Assembly: GCA_903926075.1 (NCBI GenBank)
Contig: CAIYHQ010000022.1
Coordinates: 1-36,466 of the forward strand
Reading direction: 5' to 3'
Length of the DNA stretch: 36,466 bases
Source of the DNA: an uncultured Methanomicrobiales archaeon
Lineage (GTDB): Archaea > Halobacteriota > Methanomicrobia > Methanomicrobiales > Methanospirillaceae
The translations under genes and the position numbers were made by a program. Every line of letters begins with the position of its first letter. Within the stretch, counting starts at the first letter, position 1. Under the pieces are notes generated by a model. The model was not told the DNA's origin. It saw only the letters and a list, made by a program, of their open reading frames with translations, and ran no database searches. Positions 18,703 through 28,860 of the stretch are shown piece by piece.

Positions 18703-20412
18703 ATGGAAGAGAGAGAAGAACTTAATAAAATAAAAGGAAATGTTCATGTCCTTCATGTAGATGATGAACCACTTTTCCTGGATATATCAAAACATTTTCT
18801 TGAGAAAGAATCTCAGATTACTGTTGAAAATATAGATTCTGCTCAATCTGCGCTTTCACTACTTAATGACAGGTCTTTTGATGTTATTTTGTCAGATTAT
18901 GAGATGGCAGAGATGAATGGAATATCCTTCCTTAAAGAACTGCGTTCTCGCGGGTATGAACATCCGTTCATCCTTTTCACTGGCAAAGGAAGAGAGGAGG
19001 TAGTGATTGAGGCATTTAACAACGGAGCTACCTTTTACCTCCAGAAAGGTGGAAAACCTGAAGCACAATTTACAGAACTGACAAAGAAAATACTACATGC
19101 TGCGGGTCAATTTAGAAACCAGAAAAAAATAGCTCATCTTTACCGGCTCTTCAAATCACTCAGATTTATATCAGAAACCCTGTATAGTGATAAAGAACAG
19201 GAAATAAAACTCGATCAGGCATGCCGGATTATCACGTCTGATCGTGGATATAAAGATGTCAGGATAGTTCTTTTCAATAAGACGGGTGATATACGCACTA
19301 TTCATCAATCTGGGCTTGATACTCGCATGTCAACCCTTTACTCATACCTGGCAGCCGGGAACAGGACAACATGCACAAAAAAAGCCTTGGAAATGAACAG
19401 GGAGATTGTTATCTGCGAACCTAATCAGACTTGCAATTCCTGTCCTTTCTATCATGACCACCTTGGATACTATGCTCTTACTATAAGACTGGAACACGGG
19501 GGTGAGATATATGGTATCATCTCAGCAACCATGGAGTCTGATTATGCTAATGATCCAGATGAACAATCTCTCTTTCAGGAACTGGCAAGAGAGATATCAT
19601 ATGCTCTTCATCATTATAACCTTGAAGAGGAACAGAATGCCATGAAAATCCTTCTTGGGGTGAACAAAAAACTCGATATTATCAATACAATAACAAGACA
19701 CGATATCAGGAATGATCTTACTATTCAGATGCATTACCATAATCTTCTGAAAGAAGAGATTGATGAAAAGTTGATTCCTGTTCATAGGAGAAACATGTCC
19801 GGGTATTATCAATTCCTAAAAGAGGATGTAGATGATACTTTGAATATACAAGATTATGTTGAGAAGATAGGACTAACCATGAATAATATTCAGGAACACA
19901 TAATGTTCTCTGAAATATATCAAAAGATAGGTATCCAGAAACCCAGATGGCTCTCTGTTCGTGGTATAGTAGAAGGACTTAAACATTCTCATCAGTTCGA
20001 AACACTGGTTATCACTCACGCTACAAGCACCCTGGAAGTATATACCGATCAAATGTTTGGAAAGATTCTAATTAACCTTATAGAAAATGCAATTATGCAT
20101 GGTAAAAGGGTGACGAGTATAAATATTAATTTTATTGAGCAGCTTCAGGAAGGGGTTCTTGTTATAGAGGATGATGGTATCGGTATCCCGAACGAAATGA
20201 AACAAACGATTTTTCAGAAAGGAGTCGGTAAAAATACGGGCCTTGGCCTTTTTTATACTAAGGAAATTCTTGGAATCACTGAAATGGTGATAAAAGAGAC
20301 TGGAATATTTGGTCAGGGGGCAAAGTTCGAAATATATATACCTAAAAATTGTTACAGGCTTAACAAAAGTGAGAAATTGATTAATCGCATTCAATCTGTT
20401 GCAATTGAATGA
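18703..20412 (+). CDS. Receiver-GAF-histidine kinase
   Basis: The roughly 569-residue cytosolic protein has an N-terminal CheY-like receiver with Asp20-Asp21, phospho-acceptor Asp65 (LSDYEM), Thr93 and Lys115. A GAF-like middle (about 150-310) holds a cysteine group at 224, 238, 244 and 247. The kinase core has an H-box His333 (ITRHDIRNDL) and ATPase boxes N462 (LIENAI), DDGIGIP and GKNTGLGLF. I chose the ATG at 18703 because GAGGGA lies 6 nt upstream. An ATG at 18652 overlapping the previous stop would add 17 residues. The receiver at the N terminus suggests it is itself controlled by another kinase. Confidence 0.9.
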   Translation: MEEREELNKIKGNVHVLHVDDEPLFLDISKHFLEKESQITVENIDSAQSALSLLNDRSFDVILSDYEMAEMNGISFLKELRSRGYEHPFILFTGKGREEVVIEAFNNGATFYLQKGGKPEAQFTELTKKILHAAGQFRNQKKIAHLYRLFKSLRFISETLYSDKEQEIKLDQACRIITSDRGYKDVRIVLFNKTGDIRTIHQSGLDTRMSTLYSYLAAGNRTTCTKKALEMNREIVICEPNQTCNSCPFYHDHLGYYALTIRLEHGGEIYGIISATMESDYANDPDEQSLFQELAREISYALHHYNLEEEQNAMKILLGVNKKLDIINTITRHDIRNDLTIQMHYHNLLKEEIDEKLIPVHRRNMSGYYQFLKEDVDDTLNIQDYVEKIGLTMNNIQEHIMFSEIYQKIGIQKPRWLSVRGIVEGLKHSHQFETLVITHATSTLEVYTDQMFGKILINLIENAIMHGKRVTSININFIEQLQEGVLVIEDDGIGIPNEMKQTIFQKGVGKNTGLGLFYTKEILGITEMVIKETGIFGQGAKFEIYIPKNCYRLNKSEKLINRIQSVAIE

Positions 20413-20507
20413 GAAGTCAGTTGCGTTAAATTTGAGTATTAATATTGGAAAAAAGACGAAATGGTTTAATGGATTTATATAAAAAATTGCCCCAAATTTG
20501 AGGAATA

Positions 20508-22772
20508 ATGACCCATAATAAATTTGAAATAAACCAGATCGGCAAAATGAACTTAGGTAATGAAATCTGTTACGACTGGCCTCCTGATAAAATAGCTGAC
20601 ATTCATTCTCCTGCAATTATCTGTGATTCTTCTCTTAACATTATCAAATCAAATGAACTTTTTTTTAAACTCTCTGGATATGAACCATCTATTCTATCAG
20701 GCAAGTCCATGAATGATATTCCTATCTCATTGATAACAGGGGATTCAATATGGGATGGAATTCTCATGAAAAAACAGACAAAAGGAGTAATTGAGATAAA
20801 ATTCCCTATAAAATCTCTGATATGCACTATTATCACAATTCCTGTTTGTGGCAAAGACGGTTTAATAAGCCATTTTCTGATTATTTTTATTGATAATTTA
20901 AATAACACTCTTTCCCGGGAGACTATCAATTATCAATCAATCTGTTCATCATTATCTCAAAATATTGAAATACTCGCAGAGTTGGATGGAAGAATCCTTT
21001 GGATGTCACCAGAAGCAGAAAAAAAATATTCTGATTATAATAAGATTTTTTCGGGCAATATCTGGGACCTGGACCCTATCAGATTAATGGGAGATAGTGA
21101 CAGAACTCAATTACTGAATAAAGAACAGACGTATAAATCTGTTATTAAAACAGACAAATATCTTATACAAATATCCTGTAAAAATTACGAATCGGATATT
21201 CTGAAGAGAAATGTACTTTACATCTCTTTTACATCAGTGGAAGTTTCATCAGAAAACAACTCTTTATCGGAGTGCATTGAAAAGCAGTATAATGCCCTTG
21301 CTCTTTGTATTTCTCAGATGAAGAATGGATGGATAGCTGGATCTATCTCCTCCCCGTGTTCAGGTCCATTCGATCAGATTTTTCTTGACTTTAACTCTGC
21401 TCTTAACTCACTACAAATACTTATTGCTTCAGTCGAATCTCTTACAATGTCAGCAATACAAGGAGATCTCTCAATGAGGGGAGAATCTGATAAATTACCC
21501 GGATATTACAAAGCATTATTATCAGGACTTAATATGATGTTCGATCTTATCAGTACCCCTTTTTTCGAAGTATCGCGGGTTGCTGATAAATATGCAGTTT
21601 GTGACTTCTCAGCTCGTATGGATGAAACCATTCAGTACCCTGGAAATTTTGAGGACCTGAAAAAATCCATGGATGCAATAGGAATCTGGTGTTCTGCTGT
21701 TGTAGGTGAGATAGACAGGGTTAGCAGAAGATATGCATCTGGTGATTTCTCAGCTAAAGTAAGCAGGAAACTGGAAGTAACCGGTGAATTTGTCACCATC
21801 CGGAACTCGCTAAATAACATTGGAACACAGGTTTCCAGGAGTATAATTGATCTTAGGAATAATGCTTTATTAATGAGTGAACGGGCAAATCAAATAAATT
21901 CTGAAATCTTATCAATAGCTGGCAAATCAGAAACTCTTTCAACCTATGCCGGTTCAGTCACCAGAAGGTCCAAAGAAGTTAGTGTTAATGTTAGCCTGAT
22001 GATTGATGATTGCCAGTCAGTTCATTCGGCCCTTAAAGAGATGAATAAAAGAACAAGTGAAGTTTTCCAGCTTGCTAAGGATACAAAAGAGCTTTCTCTC
22101 AATGGAGAAGGGCTTGCAGACCATAGCACGGAGGGTATGAATGCTATCTCAGTATCAGCCGGTTCTATTGACGGCGGACTAAACAGAATTTATACTGAAC
22201 TCATTAATATTGGTAAAATTGTAAAAGTCGTAACTGATATTACAAATCAGACAAACCTGTTATCTATTAACGCTGCTATTGAAGCGGCACATGCAAAAGA
22301 GTACGGCCGTGGATTTGCTGTTGTTGCAAGAGAGGTCAAATCTCTTGCCGAGGAATCTAAAAAAGCCCTGTTAGTAATATCTGATACATTGGCATCGTTT
22401 AATGATGCTTTTTTGGAAATGAAGGAAATGGTCAGGAATACACAAAATGAAGTTGATTCACGTAAAAACGCAGTCTGTGAAATGGTGACCATATTCCAGG
22501 AGATGGTAAAAAAGATAATGGAGATATCAAGGATGAGTTCTGAGTCTGTCACCCTTGCAGGTGATCAGGAGCGAAAAATTACAGATATAACCATACGTGC
22601 TCAACAAATAGGAGAGCAGATGAAAAATACTATAAACGAAGCAGAGGCATCATCAGACGCTTGTTTTCACTCATATCATTCAATAGAGAGAATGATTGAG
22701 CATATCTCCAATGTTGCAGAAAATGCAGAAAAAATTCAGTGTGATATAGGCCTATTCACTGTCCGGGAGTAA
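20508..22772 (+). CDS. Soluble PAS-PAS chemoreceptor
   Basis: This 754-residue methyl-accepting chemotaxis protein lacks membrane segments. Residues about 30-255 form two PAS-like domains ([33 protein letters not shown]). Then come HAMP-like repeats ([17 protein letters not shown]) and a long coiled coil with the hairpin tip [20 protein letters not shown] and [18 protein letters not shown], which contacts CheA/CheW. It senses an intracellular cue. No che genes are in the window. Its N-terminal half has a truncated paralogue at 32149-33057. AGGA precedes the start. Confidence 0.93.
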   Translation: MTHNKFEINQIGKMNLGNEICYDWPPDKIADIHSPAIICDSSLNIIKSNELFFKLSGYEPSILSGKSMNDIPISLITGDSIWDGILMKKQTKGVIEIKFPIKSLICTIITIPVCGKDGLISHFLIIFIDNLNNTLSRETINYQSICSSLSQNIEILAELDGRILWMSPEAEKKYSDYNKIFSGNIWDLDPIRLMGDSDRTQLLNKEQTYKSVIKTDKYLIQISCKNYESDILKRNVLYISFTSVEVSSENNSLSECIEKQYNALALCISQMKNGWIAGSISSPCSGPFDQIFLDFNSALNSLQILIASVESLTMSAIQGDLSMRGESDKLPGYYKALLSGLNMMFDLISTPFFEVSRVADKYAVCDFSARMDETIQYPGNFEDLKKSMDAIGIWCSAVVGEIDRVSRRYASGDFSAKVSRKLEVTGEFVTIRNSLNNIGTQVSRSIIDLRNNALLMSERANQINSEILSIAGKSETLSTYAGSVTRRSKEVSVNVSLMIDDCQSVHSALKEMNKRTSEVFQLAKDTKELSLNGEGLADHSTEGMNAISVSAGSIDGGLNRIYTELINIGKIVKVVTDITNQTNLLSINAAIEAAHAKEYGRGFAVVAREVKSLAEESKKALLVISDTLASFNDAFLEMKEMVRNTQNEVDSRKNAVCEMVTIFQEMVKKIMEISRMSSESVTLAGDQERKITDITIRAQQIGEQMKNTINEAEASSDACFHSYHSIERMIEHISNVAENAEKIQCDIGLFTVRE

Positions 22773-22853
22773 AAAAGAATTATTAATCCATTCAATAATA
22801 GAATCTCTGACGGTTCGAAAGAATGTCAGTACTTCTTCATCGTTAGTTTTCAT
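22752..22853 (-). pseudogene. Scar of an arsenate reductase C terminus
   Basis: A 33-codon minus-strand frame reads NDEEVLTFFRTVRDSIIEWI. This closely matches the end of the intact ArsC at 31525-31944 (SEEVVLNSFRTVRDEIFRWI), including an identical FRTVRD. It overlaps the 3' ends of the convergent chemoreceptor and AbrB-PhoU genes, so little more than the last 25 codons of an old arsC remain. DNA identity to the intact gene is low, so this is an older or different ArsC, not a recent copy. Confidence 0.55.
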
Positions 22854-23853
22854 TTCCTATTACCGAGTTGATAACACTTTCTGCAATATCTGCAGAGTAT
22901 TCTCCAGCCCTTTTAATACTTTCAATACTATACCTGATTGCTATCGCAATATCAGTCTCCTGTTCTGCAGCATGAGAACGTAATGTCTTACAGATCTCCT
23001 CCAGTTTTTTAACAGATTCAATTGTTGTATGTGATCCTTTAAGATCATTATTGAAGAAAGCTGCCATAGCACTGTCAAATATCTTCATTGCAATATCATT
23101 AGCATTTACTAATTCCTTTATATGCGATTCATCTAATGGGTGAACTTTCACTATCTTCATAAAGTTTTCAGTTATCTTGACTGCATGATCAGCTATACGC
23201 TCAATAATCCTGCTCACATTGTAGATGTGGGCAACCATCTGATAATCGCTTCCAATCTTCCCGGCAAGCGTTGTATCCTGAAATACCATGTTGGCCTGCC
23301 GTGCTACCAGCCATTGGAGCCGATCAACTTCAGTATCGCGGTTTATAATATCAAGGGCGAGGTCAGTGTCATTAGAAACCAGAAATGAAAAGACATCAGA
23401 GAACATGAGTTTTGTAATAACATACATCCTTTTAATTGTGTTTGCAAAAGGCATCTCAAGAGGGTTTAAAAGATCTTTTAAAAGAATTGTAGAGTCACTC
23501 TCTTCGATTATCTCTGGCCCTATACTTATCTGAACAAATGACTTTATTGTCTGCCGTATCGAAGGAGAAATTTTATTTTCTGATTCAATTTCAATCTCTG
23601 TGAAACCTGATATATATGCTCCGACAAGTAGCCTGAACAGATATATCATATCCGTTATTTTTGTTGCCTTAATCCTTGCCCGTCTTACTCTCGTCTCTCC
23701 TTTAATGTCTTTACTTATTGAAAGCGAACCATCGGCAAGTACTTTTAATCCCAGTGGATCATTTTTTTTTATATTCTGACTCTCAATCCATTCTTTAGGA
23801 AGGGTAACAATGTATGATGATCCACCGGTAAACTGAACTTTTCGTATATCCAT
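22843..23853 (-). CDS. SpoVT/AbrB-PhoU domain regulator (copy 2)
   Basis: This is a paralogue of the gene at 16333-17337: the same N-terminal DNA-binding hairpin (DIRKVQFTGGSSYIVTLPKEW) and PhoU-like helices with VSRIIERIADHAVKIT and IKRAGEYSADIAESV. From the Met at 23853 it has 336 residues; an ATG at 23883 would add ten. It points at the signalling cluster from the other side, with a convergent end. Its last codons abut an arsC scar. Probable phosphate-responsive transcription regulator; target genes unknown. Confidence 0.87.
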   Translation of the reverse strand: MDIRKVQFTGGSSYIVTLPKEWIESQNIKKNDPLGLKVLADGSLSISKDIKGETRVRRARIKATKITDMIYLFRLLVGAYISGFTEIEIESENKISPSIRQTIKSFVQISIGPEIIEESDSTILLKDLLNPLEMPFANTIKRMYVITKLMFSDVFSFLVSNDTDLALDIINRDTEVDRLQWLVARQANMVFQDTTLAGKIGSDYQMVAHIYNVSRIIERIADHAVKITENFMKIVKVHPLDESHIKELVNANDIAMKIFDSAMAAFFNNDLKGSHTTIESVKKLEEICKTLRSHAAEQETDIAIAIRYSIESIKRAGEYSADIAESVINSVIGNEN

Positions 23854-24019
23854 CGATATCTCTATATTAATATATCTTATCATCTGCTAATATAGATTTA
23901 CTATTGATATCTTTAATTTCCCACCGGTAAAATTAAAAAAAAGCCTCACAATGAAAATACTTTTATCGGATGTTTTCGATGAGATATAACCTCAAACAAC
24001 AATTGACATTCATAAAGTC

Positions 24020-25603
24020 TCACATTTCAGAAATCATGGCATGATCATTAAGACTTTTTCCAAAAACCCGCTTAAAATGTTTTGATTCGGATTTTATTCC
24101 ACTGGATTCGAACTGACAATCACTACGGGAAAAAATCATAAGATTTACCGAATACTTTGTTATCCCTGTAAAACGGACATGTTCTATTGCTGCTGAATGA
24201 CTCCTGTCAAGACTTTCAGCGAGTCGGAGAAACGCCGCTAATTTTCTCACAAGTGTCATATCTTCTCTTTTTAATTCCTGCATGTTTGAATCACCTGGTC
24301 TTGGAAGCTTCTTGCGGTGAAATCTTGCAATGTTTGCCATAATATTGATCTCGCGTCGATTAAATCCCAGAAGGTTGCTATTACGAATAATATAATATGA
24401 ATGCTCATGGTGATTTTGAAACGAAATGTGGGAACCTATATCATGGAGAAATGCGGAATGTTCAAGAAGTTCTCTCTCAAGGTCACCTAAACTGTGAAGG
24501 TTTTGCTTTTTTGCTGAATCAAAAAGATCAAGCGCAAGTTTCATCACTGTCCTTGAGTGTAATTCATTTATCCCGAAACATCTACCGGTCATGAGGACAC
24601 TCCGCTCCCTGATCGCCATACACCGGATAAAGGGATACCCATCCATATGGGAGAGATAATCAAACAAGAGCCCTTCCTGTAGTCCACGTTGTGTGACTTC
24701 GAGTTCTTTGATTCCAATCTCCTGCATCAGAGTATTAATAATAGCAGCACCTGCAATGATAATATCGGCCCGATCAGGGTTAATTCCCGGAGCTTTTCTT
24801 CGATCCTGAAGTGGGATAGAGCAGAGGTATGAAATTGTCTTCTTGAGATCATTTGCATTAAGGACTGTTCTTTCTTTTTCATCCGAATGAAACATCCGGG
24901 CAGAAATATCACAAAGGGAGACAATTGTACCTGAACTCCCTACAAATAAATCGATGGGATTGTTTTTTATCTGGTTCAGAATAGGGTTAATCCCAATCTT
25001 TACATAATTCCTTATATTTTCATACTCAGTTTTCGTAACAGGTTTGTCATATCCTTCTGAAAAAAATAGGTTTGTTAGACGGATTGAACCAAGTTTGAGA
25101 CTTGAAAGAAATGAATATGTACTCTCGCTCCCGATAGCTATTTCAGTACTCCCCCCTCCAATATCGATTATCATCGCATTTCGATCTTCAAGATGTAGCC
25201 CTGACGTTACCCCCAGATAAATAAGACGGGCCTCTTCTTCTCCTGATATGACCTGAACTGAAATGTTGATTTGCTGATAAATAGACTTTATGAAATCATG
25301 CCCGTTCTTTGCTTCACGAGTAACTGAAGTTGCAACAGCAACAAATTTCTCAGTGCCAAAAGAACGGGCGAGCTCAACAAATCTTCTTACGACTATTACT
25401 GCCCGACGAATGGCTTCAGGTTTGATAATGCCTTGCTCAAATCCTTTTTCGCCGAGCCTTATTACTTCTTTTTGACGCGACAATACAACATATGAGCAAT
25501 CCTCTTTAATTCGGACGACAAGGAGTCTGACTGAATATGTTCCTATATCTATAAAGGCTACAATTTTTGAGACCTGAATCTTGTTTAGATTGTTGAGATG
25601 CAT
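24020..25603 (-). CDS. ppx: Exopolyphosphatase, Ppx/GppA with HD C terminus
   Basis: The family releases phosphate from polyphosphate or hydrolyses pppGpp. The 527-residue product has the actin-like ATPase-fold signatures FIDIGTYSVRLLVV, SGEEEARLIYLGV, MIIDIGGGSTEIAIGS and VGSSGT, followed by a C-terminal HD-type region (about residues 340-500) with EHSAFLHDIGSHIS and RFHRKK. A pppGpp role is less likely in archaea, so polyphosphate is the likelier substrate (inference). It sits with Pst, PhoU-type regulators and a CHAD protein. A 49-codon gene ends 6 nt upstream. Confidence 0.93.
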   Translation of the reverse strand: MHLNNLNKIQVSKIVAFIDIGTYSVRLLVVRIKEDCSYVVLSRQKEVIRLGEKGFEQGIIKPEAIRRAVIVVRRFVELARSFGTEKFVAVATSVTREAKNGHDFIKSIYQQINISVQVISGEEEARLIYLGVTSGLHLEDRNAMIIDIGGGSTEIAIGSESTYSFLSSLKLGSIRLTNLFFSEGYDKPVTKTEYENIRNYVKIGINPILNQIKNNPIDLFVGSSGTIVSLCDISARMFHSDEKERTVLNANDLKKTISYLCSIPLQDRRKAPGINPDRADIIIAGAAIINTLMQEIGIKELEVTQRGLQEGLLFDYLSHMDGYPFIRCMAIRERSVLMTGRCFGINELHSRTVMKLALDLFDSAKKQNLHSLGDLERELLEHSAFLHDIGSHISFQNHHEHSYYIIRNSNLLGFNRREINIMANIARFHRKKLPRPGDSNMQELKREDMTLVRKLAAFLRLAESLDRSHSAAIEHVRFTGITKYSVNLMIFSRSDCQFESSGIKSESKHFKRVFGKSLNDHAMISEM

Positions 25604-25609
25604 TCTTAC

Positions 25610-25759
25610 TCAAATCAGATTGATAATCGAGCGCTTTAATAAGGCGACTTTTTTCTGATAATGACGATATAATTTTAGCATATGCGGTCTTGACTTTTTG
25701 TCATTTGATGATGCAATTTTTAGTTCGTCACTTCCATTGGTTAGTGATAAGTAATTCAT
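25610..25759 (-). CDS. Small basic protein preceding ppx
   Basis: This 49-codon frame runs from an ATG at 25757-25759 to a TGA at 25610-25612, 6 nt before ppx. It has a strong ribosome-binding site (AAGGGAG, about 4 nt before the ATG) and a TATA-like box at 25789-25797 about 30 nt upstream. The product begins MNYLSLTNGSDELKIA and ends with a basic amphipathic helix, KLYRHYQKKVALLKRSIINL. I recognise no family. Position and signals suggest translation coupled to ppx, and perhaps a regulator or subunit of it. Confidence 0.6.
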   Translation of the reverse strand: MNYLSLTNGSDELKIASSNDKKSRPHMLKLYRHYQKKVALLKRSIINLI

Positions 25760-25788
25760 TTTCTCCCTTAATCCTCATTATTTAAAGA

Positions 25789-25797
25789 CTATATAGA
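25789..25797 (-). promoter_or_regulatory. Probable TATA box for the small gene and ppx
   Basis: On the minus strand TCTATATAG lies about 30 nt before the ATG of the 49-codon gene. This places transcription start near 25768 and leaves room for its ribosome-binding site. The remaining intergenic DNA to 25962 shows no gene that I can support. Confidence 0.4.
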
Positions 25798-25962
25798 TAC
25801 GGTTGATTATTTCCTTTTCCTCAATGAAATATATGAGTATATATTGATTATAGGAAATATGTTTACAACAAAGTTTAGAGTCGGTTAGTAAAAAATAATG
25901 ATTTATACCTGACCTTGTAGAATTATGATCTACTTATCTGAAATTCTCCGCTCTTGGAAGAT

Positions 25963-28074
25963 TTAGATAGTAAATTTATCTATCGCTTTTGTGAGTTTGT
26001 TCACGACCTCGTTTACGCTGCCAATAACTTTGACTATCTGGTCAATTGCTGCTGATGCCTCTTCACTTGCCGCTGCTGAGTCCATAGATTCCTTTGCAGT
26101 ACTTTTCACAAGGCTGCTGACTTCATTTACACTTGCAGTTATTTCCTCGACTGATGCAGCCTGTTCCTCTGCTGCACTTGCAACTTCACTGACATTGGAC
26201 GCTATATTTCCTACTGAACTCACTATCTCATTGAATATGTACAGGGTCTCAGAGACTGCTTTTCCTCCTTCACTCACAATGTCGCTTGCGTTTTTCATAG
26301 AATGTGCAGCAAATTCTGATTTTTTCTGGAGTTTTCCGATAATGTCTGCAATATTCTCTGCTGATTTTTGTGACTCCTGTGCAAGAGATTTAACTTCATT
26401 TGCAACCACTGCAAAGCCAAGGCCGGCATCACCTGCCCGGGCTGCTTCAATTGCAGCGTTCAGGGCGAGAAGGTTTGTCTGGTCTGCAATATCACCAATG
26501 AGACCTACAATTTTTCCGATATCTTCCATCTGATCCATTATATCGTTGATAATAGTGTTAATTTCTTCAGCAGCCTTTGTGATCCTAATCATCCCATTTT
26601 CGGCATTTCCTGCATGTTTTGCCCCACGTTTTGAGAGCTCATCCGCTTCAACCGAAAGTTTTGAGACCGACTCTGTCTTTATTGCAACCTCATTTACCGT
26701 TGTAGAGAGGTCTTCCATCGCCTGGAGGATCTGGATGATTCCTTTGTCACTCATCTCAGCGTTGGTACTTACGGCTCCGGCACTCTTTGCTACTTGTGCC
26801 GAACCAGCTGCTATCTCTTCTGAACTTGCATTTGCTTCCTCTGCACCCGCTGCAAGATCCTGTACCTGGTTAGTGATAAGTTTTACAACCTGGGCAATCG
26901 CAGCACCAAGATTGTTGAGTGAATCCCTGAATTTTGCAAAGTCACCTGAAACTTTAAGGTTCCCGTCAAACCGTACAGAAAAGTCCTGTTTTGAATACTG
27001 CTCTGCGAGCCGCATGGCCTCGTTCAGTGGAGATTCAATTGCATCAAGGGTCTGGTTCATACCCCCGATTATTGCCATGTAACCACCAGAAAACTTTTTC
27101 GTGTCGCCACGTACGTTAAGCTTTCCCTGGATTGCTGAGTCTGATAACTTCTGTGACTCTTCGATTAACCAGTTTAATGATGCAACAGTATTCAGAAGAG
27201 CTGGAGAGATCTCATCGTCTTTGTCTTTCGGGGTTATTTGAAGGTTAAGATCACCTGCAGCAATTTTTTTCATTGCCCCAACAACAATATTCTGGAGGTC
27301 TTCCGCAAAGATATCCATAATCCGTGCCATATCACCAATCTCATCTTTTCGTTCCATCTTCAGGCGGTTTCCGAGATGGCCCAGGTTCATTTCTTTGAGC
27401 ATTGCAACGGTTTTTCCAAGTGGCTGAGTGATACCGCGGGTAAGAGTGAATGCAAGTACAAGTGCAATAACAATCCCCAGTATCGATGCAATGAGAAGCA
27501 TAAATGTTGATGTGGCAAAAATGACATCTCCAGCAGTATTGAGATTATCCGCTGCATCAGTATTGATAGTCATAAGATGAGTCAGGGCATCATCTGCCGC
27601 TTTCCTTGCATTGCTCATGGTGCTCCCTGATGCAATTACTGCCAAAGCATCCTTATCTTTACCCTGATTAATAAGTTGGAGATATCTTGCCATTTCGGTT
27701 TGATACGTTGTCCAGGCAGAATCAAATTTAGTTAACCACAGTTTTTCATTATCATTGAGATTTGTGACTCTATATGCATCCATTTTTTTATTTAGATCTG
27801 CGACATTGTTATTTATCTCATTAGTAAGATTATTTCGTTCATCAGGAAATACTTCATACTTATAAAGATCGCCTCGAATAAAATAGAAGTCTGATTTTGC
27901 AATACCAAGCTGATCAATTGGAACCAACCGATCATTATACATTGTTGTCATACCGTCATTGATTGACTTCATGTTGACGTAACCAATTCCGGCAATAATC
28001 CCAAGGATTATCACAATAAGTATAAAACTCCCAAGGAGTTTTGGTCCCATCCGGATATTATCAAGAAATGTCAT
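25963..28074 (-). CDS. Membrane chemoreceptor with four-helix sensor (4HB_MCP-HAMP-MCPsignal)
   Basis: The 703-residue transducer has TM1 at about 12-33, an extracellular helical sensor of about 150 residues, TM2 at about 187-211 and a first HAMP ([15 protein letters not shown]). Two further HAMP-like repeats follow ([35 protein letters not shown]). The signalling hairpin ends in [20 protein letters not shown] and [16 protein letters not shown], fully canonical. Rich in Glu/Gln/Ala pairs suitable for methylation. AGGA precedes the ATG. It is oriented away from the arsenic cluster and is probably an independent unit. The ligand is unknown. Confidence 0.95.
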   Translation of the reverse strand: MTFLDNIRMGPKLLGSFILIVIILGIIAGIGYVNMKSINDGMTTMYNDRLVPIDQLGIAKSDFYFIRGDLYKYEVFPDERNNLTNEINNNVADLNKKMDAYRVTNLNDNEKLWLTKFDSAWTTYQTEMARYLQLINQGKDKDALAVIASGSTMSNARKAADDALTHLMTINTDAADNLNTAGDVIFATSTFMLLIASILGIVIALVLAFTLTRGITQPLGKTVAMLKEMNLGHLGNRLKMERKDEIGDMARIMDIFAEDLQNIVVGAMKKIAAGDLNLQITPKDKDDEISPALLNTVASLNWLIEESQKLSDSAIQGKLNVRGDTKKFSGGYMAIIGGMNQTLDAIESPLNEAMRLAEQYSKQDFSVRFDGNLKVSGDFAKFRDSLNNLGAAIAQVVKLITNQVQDLAAGAEEANASSEEIAAGSAQVAKSAGAVSTNAEMSDKGIIQILQAMEDLSTTVNEVAIKTESVSKLSVEADELSKRGAKHAGNAENGMIRITKAAEEINTIINDIMDQMEDIGKIVGLIGDIADQTNLLALNAAIEAARAGDAGLGFAVVANEVKSLAQESQKSAENIADIIGKLQKKSEFAAHSMKNASDIVSEGGKAVSETLYIFNEIVSSVGNIASNVSEVASAAEEQAASVEEITASVNEVSSLVKSTAKESMDSAAASEEASAAIDQIVKVIGSVNEVVNKLTKAIDKFTI

Positions 28075-28108
28075 TCAAATTCCTACTGTTCAAGATGAAA
28101 GGTGATAA

Positions 28109-28345
28109 TTATTCATTGGTTGCATAACCAGGCACATTCTTTTTCCCTTCTTCTGTAATAGAGTAAATGATATAATTTCCTTCCTGAAGACTCGAGATTA
28201 GCCCAGTTTTTTTCATTATTGCCAGATGATATGAGAGTTTAGAGTCTGCAATACCGATGCATGCCTTAATAACACAAACACAAAAAGACTGGATGCAAAC
28301 AAGAAAAAGAATTGAATTAAGTGAAATCCTTATAAAAAATGTGAT
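28109..28345 (-). pseudogene. arsR: ArsR-family repressor, 5'-truncated
   Basis: The last roughly 75 codons of a minus-strand frame match ArsR winged-helix repressors: a CVCVIKACIGIADSKL segment (recognition helix region with SYHLAIMKKTGLISS) and a wing EGNYIIYSITEEGKK. The expected first 25 or so residues, start codon and ribosome-binding site are absent. The open frame instead runs back into the divergent thioredoxin-like pseudogene. The CVC motif resembles arsenite-binding ArsR sites. Loss of the start suggests a deletion in the arsR promoter region. Confidence 0.65.
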
Positions 28346-28357
28346 ATGAGAAAAGAA

Positions 28358-28590
28358 ATGAAAATTGAAGTGCTCGGAACTGGTTGTTAGAAATGTAAAA
28401 GGCTGTTTACTAACGTAGAACAAGCGATTAAAGAAAGCAATATACCTGCGGACGTAATTAAAGTCGAAGATCTGGATGCAATTATAGAACGAGGGTAATG
28501 CTCACACCAGCCCTTTTTATCAACTGAACCGTTATGCCTGAAGACCGGATACCTGAGGTTAAAGAGATTAAAGCAATGCTTAAGGAGTGA
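28358..28590 (+). pseudogene. Thioredoxin-like small redox protein, broken
   Basis: The frame begins MKIEVLGTGC and continues KCKRLFTNVEQAIKES, the usual GCPKC thioredoxin-like start found in ars and permease loci. It carries three lesions. TAG replaces the residue between the active-site cysteines (28388-28390). One base is missing near 28493-28496 within a G run, and a TGA stands in the later segment ALFIN-TVMPEDRIPEVKE (28525-28527). Restored, it would be about 77 residues ending AMLKE at 28590. Its role would have been to supply electrons to the arsenic or permease system. Confidence 0.7.
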
Positions 28591-28665
28591 AAAATGACAG
28601 AAAAGAGACTAGACATGACTGTAGTTGCAACAGTACTCTCTGAATCATAAAGCTTCCACGATAAA

Positions 28666-28860
28666 ATGACTTCTGCTCTCATCACCTGCTCTGGTATTTC
28701 GAAAACAGGGAAACTCACAACACAGGTAGCACTCACGCTGCTACAGCGTAGTCCGGACCAGTATGTGTGGATACAAGCCAAACGATCAGCTGTCACATTC
28801 GAAACGGATATCGGAGACTTTGATCGTGTTATCGTCCTTGATGGCTGCAGTGATTGTATT
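28666..28860 (+). pseudogene. DGC-domain protein, N-terminal part, joined to permease by deletion
   Basis: The frame starts MTSALITCSGISKTGKLTTQ and reaches VIVLDGCSDC, matching the putative zinc-binding DGC-domain family whose members continue with a CC motif. After DGC the sequence changes into permease coding DNA in another frame, and the open frame runs to a meaningless stop at 28929. Only about 62-65 codons are genuine. A short frame at 28593-28649 upstream (MTEKRLDMTVVATVL) is unrecognised and may be another remnant. Confidence 0.6.

Noticed and set aside
25991-27082. Long plus-strand open frames opposite the membrane chemoreceptor
   Set aside because: Ser/Ala/Ile-rich translations typical of the antisense of a coiled-coil gene; no domain or start signals.
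28388-28527. Recoding of TAG as pyrrolysine and TGA as selenocysteine in the redox gene
   Set aside because: A frameshift lies between them and neighbours are also broken, so decay explains the stops better.
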